A stretch of 59,220 bases of DNA from Chara braunii (Eukaryota; Streptophyta; Charophyceae; Charales; Characeae). Positions 41,628 to 52,454 of the stretch are shown here, piece after piece. Position 1 is the first letter of the stretch, and every line of letters starts with the position of its first letter. The stretch lies in assembly GCA_003427395.1 (NCBI GenBank), contig BFEA01000213.1, positions 652,397-711,616 on the forward strand, written 5' to 3'. Under the pieces are notes generated by a model. The model saw only the letters and a list, made by a program, of their open reading frames with translations. It made no database searches and had not been told where the DNA came from. The translations under genes were made by a program, and so were the position numbers.

Positions 41628-42415
41628 CTTTTAACCCAGACATAGTCACCAATGCGGATGGGGGAAGGCCGCCTGTGGCGGTTAGCTTGTTCAATCATGG
41701 CCTTTTGGGCCTTGGACAAGTTCGCCCGGGCTCTTTCCACATCCAGACGATAGCGTCTGGCGAACTCTGCAGTGCTTGGGATAAGGTCAGGCTTAGCGTT
41801 GTCGATGATATCATCGAGAGGCTGTCGTGGCTCACGTCCCCAATGTAGTCGGTAGGGACTGAACCCTATTGAGGAGTGGACAGACATGTTATACATGAGT
41901 TGTGCCCTCGCCAGGTGGAGATCCCAGTCCTGCTGATCTGGAGAGATCATAGGACGTAGCAACTGGAACAGGACTTGGTTCATCACTTCAGCCAATCCAT
42001 TGGCTTCAGGATGACGACCAGAAGTCATGTCCAAGCGTGAGTGCAGATAGTCCCTGCAGTAGGACTGCCACTCATCGCTGCAGAATCTGGGGTCTCGATC
42101 ACTAACGATAGAAGTGGGCGGTCCATGGTGTGTGACCCACCTCTCAGAAAAGGCTGCTCTCACAACCGGTACCCTGGCTACCTTTGGCAAGGCGATGAAC
42201 TCTGCGTATTTGGAAAACCTGTCCACGCAGACCATGACCTGACGCATGCCACGAGGGGTAGTCTTGCCTAAGTCTGTAAAATCAATGGATACAGACTGGG
42301 CAGGACCATCGGGTATGGGCAAAGGTTTGAGCAATCCCAAAGGAGGTTTACGTTGAACCTTGTTCCTTTGGCAGAGCTCACAGGTGTCCACATAGCGCAG
42401 CATATCACTCCGCAT
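41561..42415 (-). CDS. pol: element B integrase core
   Basis: Zinc-finger C-x2-C in TCELCQRNK, the first Asp in SIDFTDLGK, the second in TSIVSDRDPRF, and Glu in GRHPEANGLAEVMNQ, spaced as in DD35E enzymes. The post-core region has AQLMYNMSVHSSIGFSP and HRRPSPIRIGDYVWVKS. All three acidic residues are kept. Upstream an amber codon at 42422-42424 breaks the link to the zinc finger; downstream a frameshift splits off the C-terminus. Confidence 0.93.
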   Translation of the reverse strand: MRSDMLRYVDTCELCQRNKVQRKPPLGLLKPLPIPDGPAQSVSIDFTDLGKTTPRGMRQVMVCVDRFSKYAEFIALPKVARVPVVRAAFSERWVTHHGPPTSIVSDRDPRFCSDEWQSYCRDYLHSRLDMTSGRHPEANGLAEVMNQVLFQLLRPMISPDQQDWDLHLARAQLMYNMSVHSSIGFSPYRLHWGREPRQPLDDIIDNAKPDLIPSTAEFARRYRLDVERARANLSKAQKAMIEQANRHRRPSPIRIGDYVWVKSCRGRRIFLPSCCRATWVRGRF

Positions 42416-42421
42416 CTCCTT

Positions 42422-42856
42422 CTAGAAGAAGCGTTGCGACAGGGCTGCATACGACTTTAGGAACACAAAGTGTCCACGCGCATCGTGGCACTCTGGCATC
42501 AGCAGTGTCCTCAGCTGCTGATCCTCAGGGATGCACAAGCGCTCCTCTCCTCTGCTGCAAGTGTACAACAGATCTGAACTCGTGGCATAGCCAGGTTCAG
42601 AGTTGGGATCTGCTTGCAGATTCCTGACGATGGGTCCATAAGTCGGATCCTGAGGCAGTAAACGAGCAATGGTCTGACGGACCTCCTCTCCAAAGGAATG
42701 AGTAGAGGAGATCAACGCAAAAGAGTCAGGCCTACGAGAGAGGGCGTCAACTACTTTGTTGTAGCAGCCCTTCTTGTGCTTCAGTTCGAAGTCAAACAGA
42801 TCAATGAACTCAATATAACGTGCCAACTTATCATTCAACTCTCCCTGGGACTTCAA
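42422..42856 (-). CDS. pol: element B RNase H end, tether and integrase zinc finger start
   Basis: Carries GELNDKLARYIEFIDLFDFE, KKGCYNKVVDALSRRPDSF, a spacer, then PECHDARGHFVFLKSY (HH of the zinc finger). Opens right after the stop that ends 42860-43297 (a TAG where Trp is usual) and closes at the TAG at 42422. Confidence 0.9.
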   Translation of the reverse strand: MKSQGELNDKLARYIEFIDLFDFELKHKKGCYNKVVDALSRRPDSFALISSTHSFGEEVRQTIARLLPQDPTYGPIVRNLQADPNSEPGYATSSDLLYTCSRGEERLCIPEDQQLRTLLMPECHDARGHFVFLKSYAALSQRFF

Positions 42857-42859
42857 CCA

Positions 42860-43297
42860 CTACAAAGTGGAATGATCAGAAAAGATCTTGAAGTGCCTGC
42901 CCAGGAGAAAGTGTTTCCAGTGTTTCAGGGCACTGACAAGAGCATAAAGCTCTTTCTCGTAGGTAGAGTCTTGAAGCTTCTGAGTCTTGATCTTCTTACT
43001 CATGAACTCTACAGGTCTCAAACCATTCCCATCATCCTGCTGAAGGACTGCCCCAATGCCATACTGGCTAGCATCCGTAGTCAGTACAAAAGGCAAGGTG
43101 GGGTCAGGCAACTTCAGAACAGGTGCACAAGTCAAGGCCTGTTTGAGTCGTGCAAAGGCCATCTGACAGTGAAGGGACCAAAGAAAGGGAGTGTCTTTCT
43201 TTGTGAGGTTAGTCAGGGGTGCAGCCACTGCAGAAAAGTTCCTGACGAACTTTCTGTAGTAGGAGGCCAGACCCAAGAAAGACCGGACATCTCTCAC
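42860..43297 (-). CDS. pol: element B RT connection and RNase H
   Basis: DVRSFLGLASYYRKFVRNFS, then RNase H: LTTDASQYGIGAVLQQDD with the catalytic Asp, YEKELYALVSAL with Glu, and FSDHSTL. The catalytic residues are intact. It ends at an in-frame stop after STL. Confidence 0.92.
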   Translation of the reverse strand: MRDVRSFLGLASYYRKFVRNFSAVAAPLTNLTKKDTPFLWSLHCQMAFARLKQALTCAPVLKLPDPTLPFVLTTDASQYGIGAVLQQDDGNGLRPVEFMSKKIKTQKLQDSTYEKELYALVSALKHWKHFLLGRHFKIFSDHSTL

Positions 43298-43428
43298 TGT
43301 CTGGGGTTGTGGTTAATCCTGAATAGCAGCAACTTTGGCTGCTTCAAGGGTCAGTCCATCTCCAGAGATTACGTGGCCCAGATTACAGAGGGAACTCCAA
43401 AGGAGGACTTCTCTTTGTTGATCTTATA

Positions 43429-44733
43429 CTAGCTGTCACGTAATGACTGCAGAACCAGAGCCAGGTGCTCCGCATGTTCCCTAGTAGTTTTGCTGAATAC
43501 CAGGATATCATCCAGGTAGACAACCATAAACTTATCCAGGTACGGCCTGGATATGCGGTGCATCTCAGTCTGGAATGTGCCAGGTGCATTGCAAAGTCCA
43601 AATGGCATCACCAGGTACTCATAAGTACCATACCTGGTTTTGAAAGCCGTCTTGTGGACATCCTCCTCTGCCATCTCAATCTGGTGATAGCCAGATTTGA
43701 GGTCGACTTTGCTGAAGATGGTGCAACCCTGGACCATATCCAGAAGGTCATCGATCCTAGGAAGTGGCTCTATACTCTTCCTAGTGATCTTGTTGAGACC
43801 CCTGTAGTCAATGCACATTCTCATCTCACCACTCCACTTTGGAACAAAGAGGACTGGAGCACCGAATTCAGAAGTGCTGGGCCTGATCCAGCCCTTGCTG
43901 GTCAGGGTCTCAAGCTGTCGCCTGAGCTCCTCAAGCTCAGCAGGTGACATCCTGTAGATGCGGCCCTTGGGAGGGACCGCTCCAGGCAGCAACTCAATGT
44001 GATGCTTGGTTGGCCGGTTGGGTAACCCAAACGGCTCCTGCATCAGATCAGCATACTGGTCCACAACCTGCCGTATCTCAGGAGGACAGGGAGTAGTGGG
44101 AGCGTCTGTCTGCTTGACCAGAGCTATAAACAGACGCTCATGGTCATACTGGCGTGAGAGAGCATAAAACTCTCTCGCTCTCAAGCAGAAGCATGAAGTC
44201 TTAGGGTGGTGATCAGCTGCAATCATACAAGGCTGATACACCCCCTTGCTGTTCGGCAGCTCAACCTTGGGGATCTGCCAGTCGATCCTTGGGTTGACTG
44301 CTCTCAGCCACTGCATAGAGAATACCAGGTCAAAGGGTAGATCAGGGAATATGTAGAAGTTCAGCCTATGTCTGATTTCTCCAGCACTATTGAAGGTAAC
44401 AAGGATACCCCTGACCTTCTCCCCGATGGTCAGAACAGTGGAGTCACCTATCCTGACCTGCAACGGTTGCTGCAGTTGCACCACTTTCATGCCCAGATGC
44501 AGCTTTTTAACTGCACTGGGAGACATGAAATTCCGGGTGGCTCCACAGTCTAATAACCCCTTGATCCTGTTGTGGTTGATCAGGGGCCGGAGGAGTATGA
44601 GATCAGACTTGTTCTGCTTTTGTTCTTTCAGATGAAAGAAAAAATCAGCAAGAGCCTGAGACTCAGACTGGTCCGGTTCCTGATCCGGGTCAGGATCCTC
44701 ATAGATGAAGGATGCTGCCTGCGCAGTCCCCAC
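43429..44733 (-). CDS. pol: element B protease and reverse transcriptase
   Basis: 434 codons. Protease: [13 protein letters not shown], with Cys where Ser or Thr is usual in D-S/T-G, then [75 protein letters not shown] and [17 protein letters not shown] with YLDD intact. It ends in the thumb at LRDS, where stops at about 43380-43435 interrupt the frame before the connection domain. The RT has the full set of catalytic Asp residues. Confidence 0.95.
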   Translation of the reverse strand: MGTAQAASFIYEDPDPDQEPDQSESQALADFFFHLKEQKQNKSDLILLRPLINHNRIKGLLDCGATRNFMSPSAVKKLHLGMKVVQLQQPLQVRIGDSTVLTIGEKVRGILVTFNSAGEIRHRLNFYIFPDLPFDLVFSMQWLRAVNPRIDWQIPKVELPNSKGVYQPCMIAADHHPKTSCFCLRAREFYALSRQYDHERLFIALVKQTDAPTTPCPPEIRQVVDQYADLMQEPFGLPNRPTKHHIELLPGAVPPKGRIYRMSPAELEELRRQLETLTSKGWIRPSTSEFGAPVLFVPKWSGEMRMCIDYRGLNKITRKSIEPLPRIDDLLDMVQGCTIFSKVDLKSGYHQIEMAEEDVHKTAFKTRYGTYEYLVMPFGLCNAPGTFQTEMHRISRPYLDKFMVVYLDDILVFSKTTREHAEHLALVLQSLRDS

Positions 44734-44819
44734 ACTGGATGGGAAGGAACTAGTCTCAACTGAAGTTGCTACAGCTGCAGATGCAGGTGCAACACTGGAG
44801 GGAACTGCTGTCTCCAGGT

Positions 44820-44960
44820 TCAGCTTCAGTTTTTTGACTGAGCTGGGCTAGGCATGTAGGGACAGTCCTTCAAGAAGTGTTGTCCCTCACACCTCAAGTA
44901 GACACCTCTCTCCTTCCTCTTCCTCCACACTCCCTCCTGGATCTTCAGATCATGCTATGG
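44820..44960 (-). pseudogene. gag: element B gag zinc-knuckle remnant
   Basis: The minus-strand frame reads GVYLRCEGQHFLKDCPYM. The usual CX2CX4HX4C is damaged: the first Cys is lost and the spacing C-x3-H-x4-C is one short. The frame then stops after PSPAQSKN. Confidence 0.65.
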
Positions 44961-45846
44961 GAGAGTGTTGGGGTTCAGAGGGTCTGCTGGGAAGTGGACG
45001 TCACGTGGTAGGTTAGGGCGCCGGGCAGGGGTTGAAGAGCGACGTCCCTTGCTCTTCCCCTTGCTGCTGGAGGCTGTGCTGGAGGCTGACCCGGCCTTTT
45101 GGAAAGCCCCCAGCGCAGCCTGCAGCTGCTGTACAACTACTGCAACATCCGGGACAGCAGCTGAAACAGTCCCAGCAGGCAGTGTACTAGGCTGGGATCC
45201 TGTCTCAGAAGCTGACCCAACCCGCATACGCAAAGGCCGCCTTTCCCTTTCTACCACCGCGAGGGAAGGCGCCTCTCCTCCTATCACTAGAGGGGGCCTG
45301 AACATGAAGCTTGGCTTCCATGTCCAGTGATGCACGTCCAAACGATCGCCGGTCTTTTTGTCCGGCGCTGTACAAAGCAACACAAAAATTTTCAGGCACA
45401 ACCCTGCAAAAGTTAGTCAATAAATCATCAGCAGATATAACCAATCCAGGGGTGGAAGTCAGCTGCTCAAACTCAACAAATAAAGCCTGCCGACTGCCGC
45501 TGTAACGCTGCTGGCCCAGGCGTACTATTTTATCAGCAGCTTTTTGGACTCTCTCTTTGTCTGCAAACCGGTCTTCCAAGGCCTGCAAAAGTTTGTCAGC
45601 CCCCAGTGCCAAGGCCCAATCCTCCAAAGTCTGATTCTGGGCGCTTGCTGTAGAGGTAGCCCATTTCTGGGCAGGCCCCTCCAGCAGCCCCACAACAGTA
45701 GCCACCTTTTGCTGCTCGGGGCACTGGAACCCTTTCAGATAGGCCCGGGTTCCAGCTGCCCAGTCCCCCACATCAATCTTGGGGTCATCCCCCTTGAATT
45801 TGCTGGGGGCAGGGATCTTCGGACCTCTGTGGTCCCCAGCAACCAC
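44955..45846 (-). CDS. gag: element B gag, capsid-like core and Ser/Arg-rich tail (two frames)
   Basis: 45846-45205 encodes PAPSKFKGDDPKIDVGDWAA, then GFQCPEQQKVATVVGLLEGPAQKW, ALEDRFADKERVQKAADKIV and LVISADDLLTNFCRVVPENF, the arrangement of Ty3-type capsid proteins. A frameshift near 45330 moves into 45401-44955, a tail with SSTASSSKGKSKGRRSSTPARR before the zinc knuckle. It forms the particle and binds RNA. Upstream, gag begins at 46460 in other frames. Confidence 0.85.
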
Positions 45847-45957
45847 CGCAGCAAAGGTGGGAGGAGGTGTGGCTTTGGCCTGGGAGGAGACAAAGGGAGA
45901 AGCCTTGCGAGAAGAGGGAGGAGACCCAGGAGGTGGAGAAGGAGGTGGAGAAGGGGG

Positions 45958-46460
45958 CTAATAAGGCTTCTTGGGCTTTAAAGAGGGGACCACAGGGACC
46001 AGGGGACTGATGACGTTGGCTGCTGTTAGCTGAGCAGTCAGATTCGGGATTGCATCCAGGATCTTCCACTGCTGAGTTCCCAGATCAGCCACTCTGGTCT
46101 CCAGCCTCTGGATCCTCTCATCCCAGTTTGTGAAGTGGCTGGCTATAAGTTTGTCCTGCAACAATATCAGCTCAGCCAGGTCCCGTGTACACTGGGCCAC
46201 CCTGGCATCTGCAAAAGTCTTTTGAGCCTGCTGCAGCAGATGCTCTTTTCTGGAAGCATCTGTTGCAGCTTCCAGCTCTGCAGCTTCTTGTCTCTCTGCA
46301 GAGACAACGTCTGTTGCTCTTGCAGTTTCTCTTGGATCTCCTTCTTGCGTTGCTGCGCAGGGGTCAGGGGAGGAGGAGGAGTTGTTGAGGGTGAAGCTTG
46401 ACCCTCATCCTTAACCACTATCTCCACCTTCCCTGCACCTGTGTCAACAGTTTCAGACAT
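45958..46460 (-). pseudogene. gag: element B gag, N-terminal part
   Basis: Start chosen at MSETVDTGAGKVEIVVKDEG (46460). Then comes a Pro/Thr stretch and a coiled-coil-like segment (QQRKKEIQEKLQEQQTLSLQ). A frameshift near 46200-46250 moves to MAQCTRDLAELILLQDKLIA, and NWDERIQRLETRVADLGTQQ follows. A stop at 45958 and a Ser/Pro-rich disturbed interval separate it from the capsid-like core. Confidence 0.75.
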
Positions 46461-47976
46461 TTTCCCTCTCAGAACAAACAATTAACAAAGTAAAACAGCA
46501 GGATGTGCAGCGATTTACAGTTCCCTCAGACACTCAAAATTCGCTGCACTGTCAGTTCACAGAGCCATGTGGGTTAGTGGGCACAAGCGGTTAGGGTTGG
46601 AATAGGTCCACTGGGGTCAGTAGTCAGGCTGACTGGATGTCTAGTAAAATCATGCACTAACGATTTCCTATACTTGACACTGAACTTTCACTGAAGTTGC
46701 AACATGCACTTACACCACATTCCAGAGGTCACTAGCATTCGAGAGCCCATCAGAAAGCAGAGAAGATTAGTAGTATTGATGGATACAGGCAAGAATTGAC
46801 TGAAACAACACAACAAATAGTAGCGATGCAGTAACCTATATCCTGACAGACCTAGACTCAAATTTCGCCACTGTTCCCATCAACAGAAATACCCCCAGAT
46901 ATGGCGAATTTCAAGATTTCACTGTAATGACTCAAATTAACTGTTTCTGGACTTGCAATTCAGCATAGATGACAGAAAGTGAATTGCGATTCACCCCAGA
47001 CTAACAGACTTGAATTCTGACAGACAGATTTTGAGTTGTGACTGACCCTAGATAGTACAGACTATAAATAGACTCAACGCAGAACTCAAATCCACAGTAT
47101 CACTACTTTTCCTACACAGAATTCACAGTATGACCAGACAGGATGCAGCGCAATACTGTCATACAGTCCCAGAACAATTTTGAGCCAGAACAAGTCAGTA
47201 GATAGTGAGATATGAGTCAGGGTAGGGAGGAAGAAGATGAATATGGCTGTCTTGCAGTCTGACAATTTCACGATTGTAACTCTACTGACAGACAGACCAT
47301 CAATTCTATTTTTTTCTGATACTAATCTAATCGCTACTCAGGGAGTCCCATGGAACACACTCACTTGAAGTATTTCACTCAGTGGGTGATGAAGCTCTGG
47401 CTAGGGCTGCCAAACCCTGGTCTCGCCAACACTTGCAGACACTCTTCCACAGCTTCCCATGTACAAAATCTCTTGGAACTTGTTGATCCGCTCCTGTATG
47501 ATGTGGCGATTCAGCTCCACCTCTCAGATTCACTGAATCTGGCTCAGTGGCGACAGGAAACTCTCCTGAAGGTATCTCGCCACTGCAAGTATGAGCCGTT
47601 GGTGCTAAATTTAGCCCTGAGTAGGGTTAATTTAGTAGGAGGTGATCTTGCGATCAATCCTCCCTCAGCGCTACACTGGGATTGAAGCCGCCACCCAGTT
47701 ATTACTGGATTAGGGTATAATTCGCCACCCTGATCCCAATGTAGGGTGGATGGCGAAATACCCCTATTCTCGCCACTCCCTATCAAGCACACAGACAGGC
47801 TCAGGGTGCCTGATCAATCGCAAACTGATGCCCTGCAGTCACCGCTTGTTTGTCTTCTCTTCCACTAGATCTTTACTGAAGAAGAAGAACCACCATGGCA
47901 CTTCTCGCCAGTTAGTGCCAGAAAGAGAAGCTGCCCCTGTTGCGCTCAACCCTCTAAGCTCCAAGTCCAATCTTCG
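46461..47976 (-). other. long 5' leader of element B
   Basis: About 1.5 kb between the PBS and gag without a conserved open frame. 47380-47990 and 46870-46920 share short strings about atttcgccac/ctcgccactg. An additional or regulatory RNA role is possible but nothing is recognised. Confidence 0.6.
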
Positions 47977-47989
47977 CTCCGATACCAAC
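47977..47989 (-). promoter_or_regulatory. primer-binding site of element B (tRNA-Met initiator)
   Basis: The minus strand reads gttggtatcggag next to the LTR end ...cataaca; the same PBS type as element A. Confidence 0.9.
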
Positions 47990-49092
47990 TGTTATGAACT
48001 TGGTTGTTTGACACTTTGATTGCCACTCACACAAAAGAACTCACACACGCCCATACATGCATGAGACACAGGGGAGGAAGAGACAGAGTCCACCTGCACA
48101 CAGACCAAAGATAAACAGCGAAAGATCAACCATGCACAGATGGGGAGAATACACATAGTGTTCTCTCTCTCTGATAAACTCTCAACAACCAATCACAGCA
48201 TGACACTGCGAAGATCACAATTAGAAAGTAACCCAGATGATGAGCCAACTCAACACAATTAACCTCAATTATCGTTTCAGAGTTAAACCCAGTATCTCGC
48301 CACACAAGAACCACACACCCCACTCCCTACTACACTCTCAGAGTCTAGCGCTGCACTGAAACAGCCTCCCAGAGGCCAGCGCCATACACCCACATGAAGA
48401 TCATGAAAAACGATGTAGTCCCCAGTGCCGATGAGCCACTCTGACGATGAAGAAGGCAGCTATGGCTGCCAGGCTGCTACCGCAGCAATAGTCAGTGAAA
48501 ACCCTCCGATAGTCCTGCCAAACGCAAATATCCCCTGGGGATAGATGCGCTGAGCACAGCCCCAACTATGGCTGTCTCAGGTAGGCCGGCTATGGCTGCT
48601 TCACGCAACTGATGTCGCACGTGCTGCTGTAGACATTCAACGCTGCTAAACTTGGTTGGCCACCAACGCAGTCGCGCGAAAATGAAAAGCCAAAAGTCCC
48701 TACCCGATTTCCCTACCAGACTTATAGACTTCCTACCCTAGCCTAGACCTAGACTGGACTGACTGGACCTACCGGTACCGCTGCTGTTTCGGCCTCTCGG
48801 CCTCTACCGGACCCGGCTATAGGCTATAGGACCGTATAGCAATATAGGCCGCTTAGGGCCTGTCTGTCCTAGGGGTAGCCCGGGCCTGCTATAGGCAGTT
48901 AGGGTAGCTGTAGGAACTCGGTTAGTACCAGGTTTGTATTTTCCCAAAAATTACAGATCTGTCCCTCACGAATTTCCACACAGGCGGATCTCTCGGTTAG
49001 CCCTCAGCCAAACAAAATTACAAAACTAACCCTACAGGTTAGTGTACAGCCTCGCAGACAATCTCGACAGCAGGAATCAGCAAGTCATTGTA
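47990..49092 (-). repeat. 5' LTR of element B
   Basis: 1103 bp, partner of 40061-41165. It ends tcattgta rather than tcattgca, a mutated terminus. Followed by caat, the target duplication. Confidence 0.95.
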
Positions 49093-49230
49093 CAATAGCT
49101 TCTGTGAGATGTTCTCTTCAAGAGCAAACTCCTTTAACTTGACCCAGACTAAGTCGCCTACTTGAAACTGTGATGGGCGACAATGTTTGTTGGCTTGTTC
49201 TATCATCTTGTGCTGGGCTTTCCTGAGGTT
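49093..49230 (-). pseudogene. pol: element C integrase (part 2)
   Basis: Begins with the second caat and continues the gene broken at 40060: FALEENISQKLLY, QFQVGDLVWVKLKEF, KHCRPS and NLRKAQHKMIEQANK on the minus strand. Interrupted at 49230 by the poly-A element. Confidence 0.9.
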
Positions 49231-51948
49231 CGTGCCCGTTAGGAATCTCGCGTTTTCACATGGTAGCAGTGGGTTAGAGGTGTGAGCGAGGGAGTGCATG
49301 GCAAGGAGGGGGCAGGGAGGATATGGCGAGGGGCATTATTGAAGCACGGTGCCGTCACCCGTGAAGGCAAGTTAGATGACGTATTTGTTGGGGTGGCGGG
49401 CATGGACGAGGTGCGTCGGGCGACGTCGCATGAGCAAATGGGCTATGGGGGGCAGGGGTTGTTAAGGGAAGTGTTTTTCGGGTGACGAAGGAGCCTCAAC
49501 TTTGGTGTTTTGGCCGGAAGGGGGAGCGGATTCTCATGCTGTACATCAAGGGTTTCCCCTTCTTCCTCAACAGGATGGTGGGTAAATCTTTATGAAGGCT
49601 TGAACCTCCTGTGGCGACTCGCCAACGGCTTTGGCGAGGAGGTGCCGCACTGTTTTCGATTCTTCTTGGGGGATTGAAGATGGCCGTTGAAGTTTTCAGT
49701 GCTGGTAATGTCGTAGAGCTTAGCAGCTAGCAGTGGGAGGGAGGGGGTGTCTCCCCTTCCCTAAAAACAATGGGGTAGGGTTTGAGGGGGGAAGAGGTAT
49801 GGAGGGGATGTTGAGGGAAAGGGGATGGAGGTTTCTTGTTGGTTGATAGTCCTTAGGGGATGGTCCTGCCCATGGACCATGGGTGGTTCGGCTTGCTCAT
49901 ACTCTATAATTACTAATAATCTCTCGATTTTGATGTGATTTGAAATTAGGGTCGTTCGATTGTTTGCTTCTTTTTGTAATTTCCCAATTAGCAACTCCGA
50001 AGTAGTTGATGCTGCTTAATTTTCATCAGTGATCTCAAAAGTCGTACGATTTTTTTCTCTTATGAAATAATTTCATTCTGTTTTTGGAATTCACGTCTTA
50101 CAATTTTTCTCAAAAACGTACTAATTCCTTTTGCCAGACAATTCTCAAGCTACAGTTTGAAATCCACCTTTTGTCTGATCGTTTTAAATAAAGTCGTAAT
50201 TCTGAAATTTGTAAGTCTTATGCTAAACACTTTTCAAACTGTGGTTTGGAATTCTATTTCGAAAATCCTTCTGGATATCTAAACCTAAATCCGAATGTTT
50301 TTTCCTTAAATACATATGTATTCCAGTCCGTTTTTTGTTGAAAAATGTTGTGATTCCTAAGTTTTAAATCTCGTCGATCTCCTAAGGTTTTTGTGACGAG
50401 ATAGTTTGTTTTTCAATATTTGACCTACGTTTTTTCGTCAAAGTTTCGCCAAAATTTTGAACAGCGGCCCCATGGAATGGTGAAGTGGAGCATCTTGTAG
50501 GGCCTTGAGGGATTTGTTTTGAAGTAGGGGGTAAAGGGCATCAAATGATTTTTCGCAAGGACGGAGAGGGGATGGAATAGGGCATTCTAACGGGTACCGG
50601 CTAGGGGGAGCTTTTATCAAATGCGATTGGCGTTGGGTAGTTTAGCCTGTCCAATGGGTACCGGCTGATGAGGCTGAGCCTTTGCGCGATTTGCATTGGG
50701 TAGTGTTGTTTCATCCCTTTAAGGACGGAGACTATAATTCTTGTGGGGGCAAGGAATTTTTGGGCGATGATGGTATCCCCCCCCTTGCTGAGATGAGGTT
50801 CTCTGGACTCTTTACGAGGACGGAGTTTGGGAGGACGAATGAGGTTCTTCCTTTCGATGATGGAGGCAAGATGGTTCGGATTGTCTGTTTCTGGGGTTGC
50901 TGAATTGTTCTATTCTCGTCACAGTTTTGTCAGGGTCTTAACATGGGATAGTCAAGGGCAGTATCTTGTAGGGTTTTGGGGGATTTGTTTTGATGTAGGG
51001 GGAAGCGGCACGGAATGATTCTTTGCAAGGACGGAGAGGGGGATGGAATAAGGCTGTTTGGCGGTTACCGGCTAGGGGGAGCTCTTATCAGATGCGTCGG
51101 ATGCGATTGGCGTTGGGTAGTTTAGGCTGTCCGATGGGTACCAGCCGATGAGGGCGAGCTCTGGCGCGATTGGCGTTGGGTAGCACTATTTCACCCCTTT
51201 CAGGACGGAGACTGGAGTTCTTGTGGGGGCAAGGAATGATGGTGCTCACCCCCTGCTGAGAAGTGGTCCTCTAAAATTCTTTACGAGGACGGAGTTAGGA
51301 AGGATAGATGAGATTGGGATGGAGGGAGTTGGGGTGGATGCGATTGGCGCCAAGTATCGTGGTGGGTACCAGCCACTTGCTACAAACTCCACTTGGAACA
51401 ACTTGAGGTTTTTCCTTTCGATGATGGAGGCGGGATCTTTTCGGTTGACTGTTCCAGGAGTTGCATGTTTCCATATTCTCCAAGTTTGACCTATCATCAA
51501 AGGGCATCCCTGCTCAGTTAATCCCCTCGTTTTCGAGGCAATCAATGCTAGCAGGGGGAGGTCTTCTTAATTTTTTCTCAAAAAAGGGATGAGTGGGAGA
51601 AGTAGACGGTTGGATATCAAGCGTCCTACTAGTGAGGGGGCTAGCTCGTAGGATGGAAATAGGGTACAGCAGCAGCGGAGATGCTAGCTCTGCTGCAGTA
51701 AGTCTTGCCAGAGTGAGGTAAAGGGGATTGATGGGGGATTTCTAAGTCGTTTTCTGAACTTTGCCTAATTATGAAGTTTGTCCTAGTAATTTGCTAAGTA
51801 GCTCCAATTTTTCTTAGCCAATGGCCCTGGTCTCTCAAGCTTTCAAACGTCTATGTAAATTTTCATATGGGACGTTGGGCCCGGTTCCCAGCACGTGCTG
51901 CTCCCCACAGATAGATTGGAGCCTTGCACCCCCCCCACCAAAAAAAAA
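49231..51948 (+). mobile_element. 2.7-kb poly-A-tailed insertion (non-LTR-like) in element C
   Basis: It is flanked by gaggtt (49225-49230 and 51949-51954), and removing it restores the integrase frame seen in element A. Its right end is nine A after a C-rich run, so it reads as a retroposed, plus-strand element. No reverse transcriptase or endonuclease motif is visible. The body has a tandem duplication (50470-51485), an AT-rich section with gtcgta-type strings (50030-50460), and a 3' end with gggcccggttcccagcacgt ... agattggagcc that recurs at 37528-37580. It could be a 5'-truncated LINE with decayed frames, a SINE-like composite or a processed transcript. Confidence 0.65.
50470..51485. repeat. 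imperfect tandem duplication, about 470-540-bp units
   Basis: 50470-50935 and 50945-51485 share, in order: agtatcttgtagggttttgg (catcttgtagggccttg in copy 1), ggacggagagggg, taccggctagggggagct, gattggcgttgggtagttta, acggagact, cttgtgggggcaaggaat and ttcctttcgatgatggaggc. Similarity is moderate, so the event is old. Confidence 0.85.
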
Positions 51949-52454
51949 GAGGTTTTTCACAATGGTAGCAATCTCTTTCTCGTGTTGTATCGCGAACTCC
52001 CTAGTACCGGGCGGTAGCCTCTGAATCTGATCCCGGTTCAGTCCTTCAAACGGTCTACGTGGTCTAAAGGATTCATGCAACTCATTGGGAGTGTGACAGG
52101 TTGCTAAGTGCAAGCTATTGTTGTATGCACTGGCTACCTTGGGAAGCATCTCATCCCAGTTGATTTGATCGGGTCTAATATACATTCTCAGAACTTGTTG
52201 CCAGATTTTATTCATCTGTTCAGTCTGACTATTCGTCTCTCAATGACGACCAGATGACATTAACAACGTAAGCCATAGACTCTCATTAACTCCTCCCGGT
52301 TCTGACTAGTGAACCTCGTATCTTTGTCACTGACTATCGACAGCGGTAGACCATGCTCACTGACCCAATGATCGAAAAACTTCTCTTTCACTAAGTCTGT
52401 TCGTGCCTCTAAACGCAGGGGAACAAAAATTGCATTACTTGCTAAATCTATCAA
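51949..52454 (-). pseudogene. pol: element C integrase (part 3): core
   Basis: The gene resumes after the poly-A element: TREFAIQHEKEIAT (51960-52010), PNELHESFRPRRPFEGLNRD, ASAYNNSLHLATC, EQMNKIWQQVLRMYIRP, then after frameshifts LPLSIVSDKDTRFTSQN (52310-52350), where the second Asp is intact. The third acidic residue region (HPETNGQ) is degraded: the plus strand shows cgtctctcaatgacgacc at 52233-52250, giving stops. Confidence 0.88.

Larger units (their letters stand above)
40061..49092 (-). mobile_element. element B: 9.03-kb nearly complete Ty3/gypsy retrotransposon
   Basis: Two LTRs of about 1.1 kb, a tRNA-Met PBS at 47977-47989, a polypurine tract (gggaagggtaagcc on the minus strand, 41166-41179), and gag-pol in canonical Ty3 order: gag, protease, RT, RNase H, integrase. 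The insertion is inside the integrase gene of element C, with caat duplicated. Only a few stops and frameshifts interrupt it (45958, about 43380-43435, 43315, 42860, 42420, about 41630). RT YLDD and the integrase DDE residues are intact. It is the youngest-looking element here, with element A. Confidence 0.95.
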
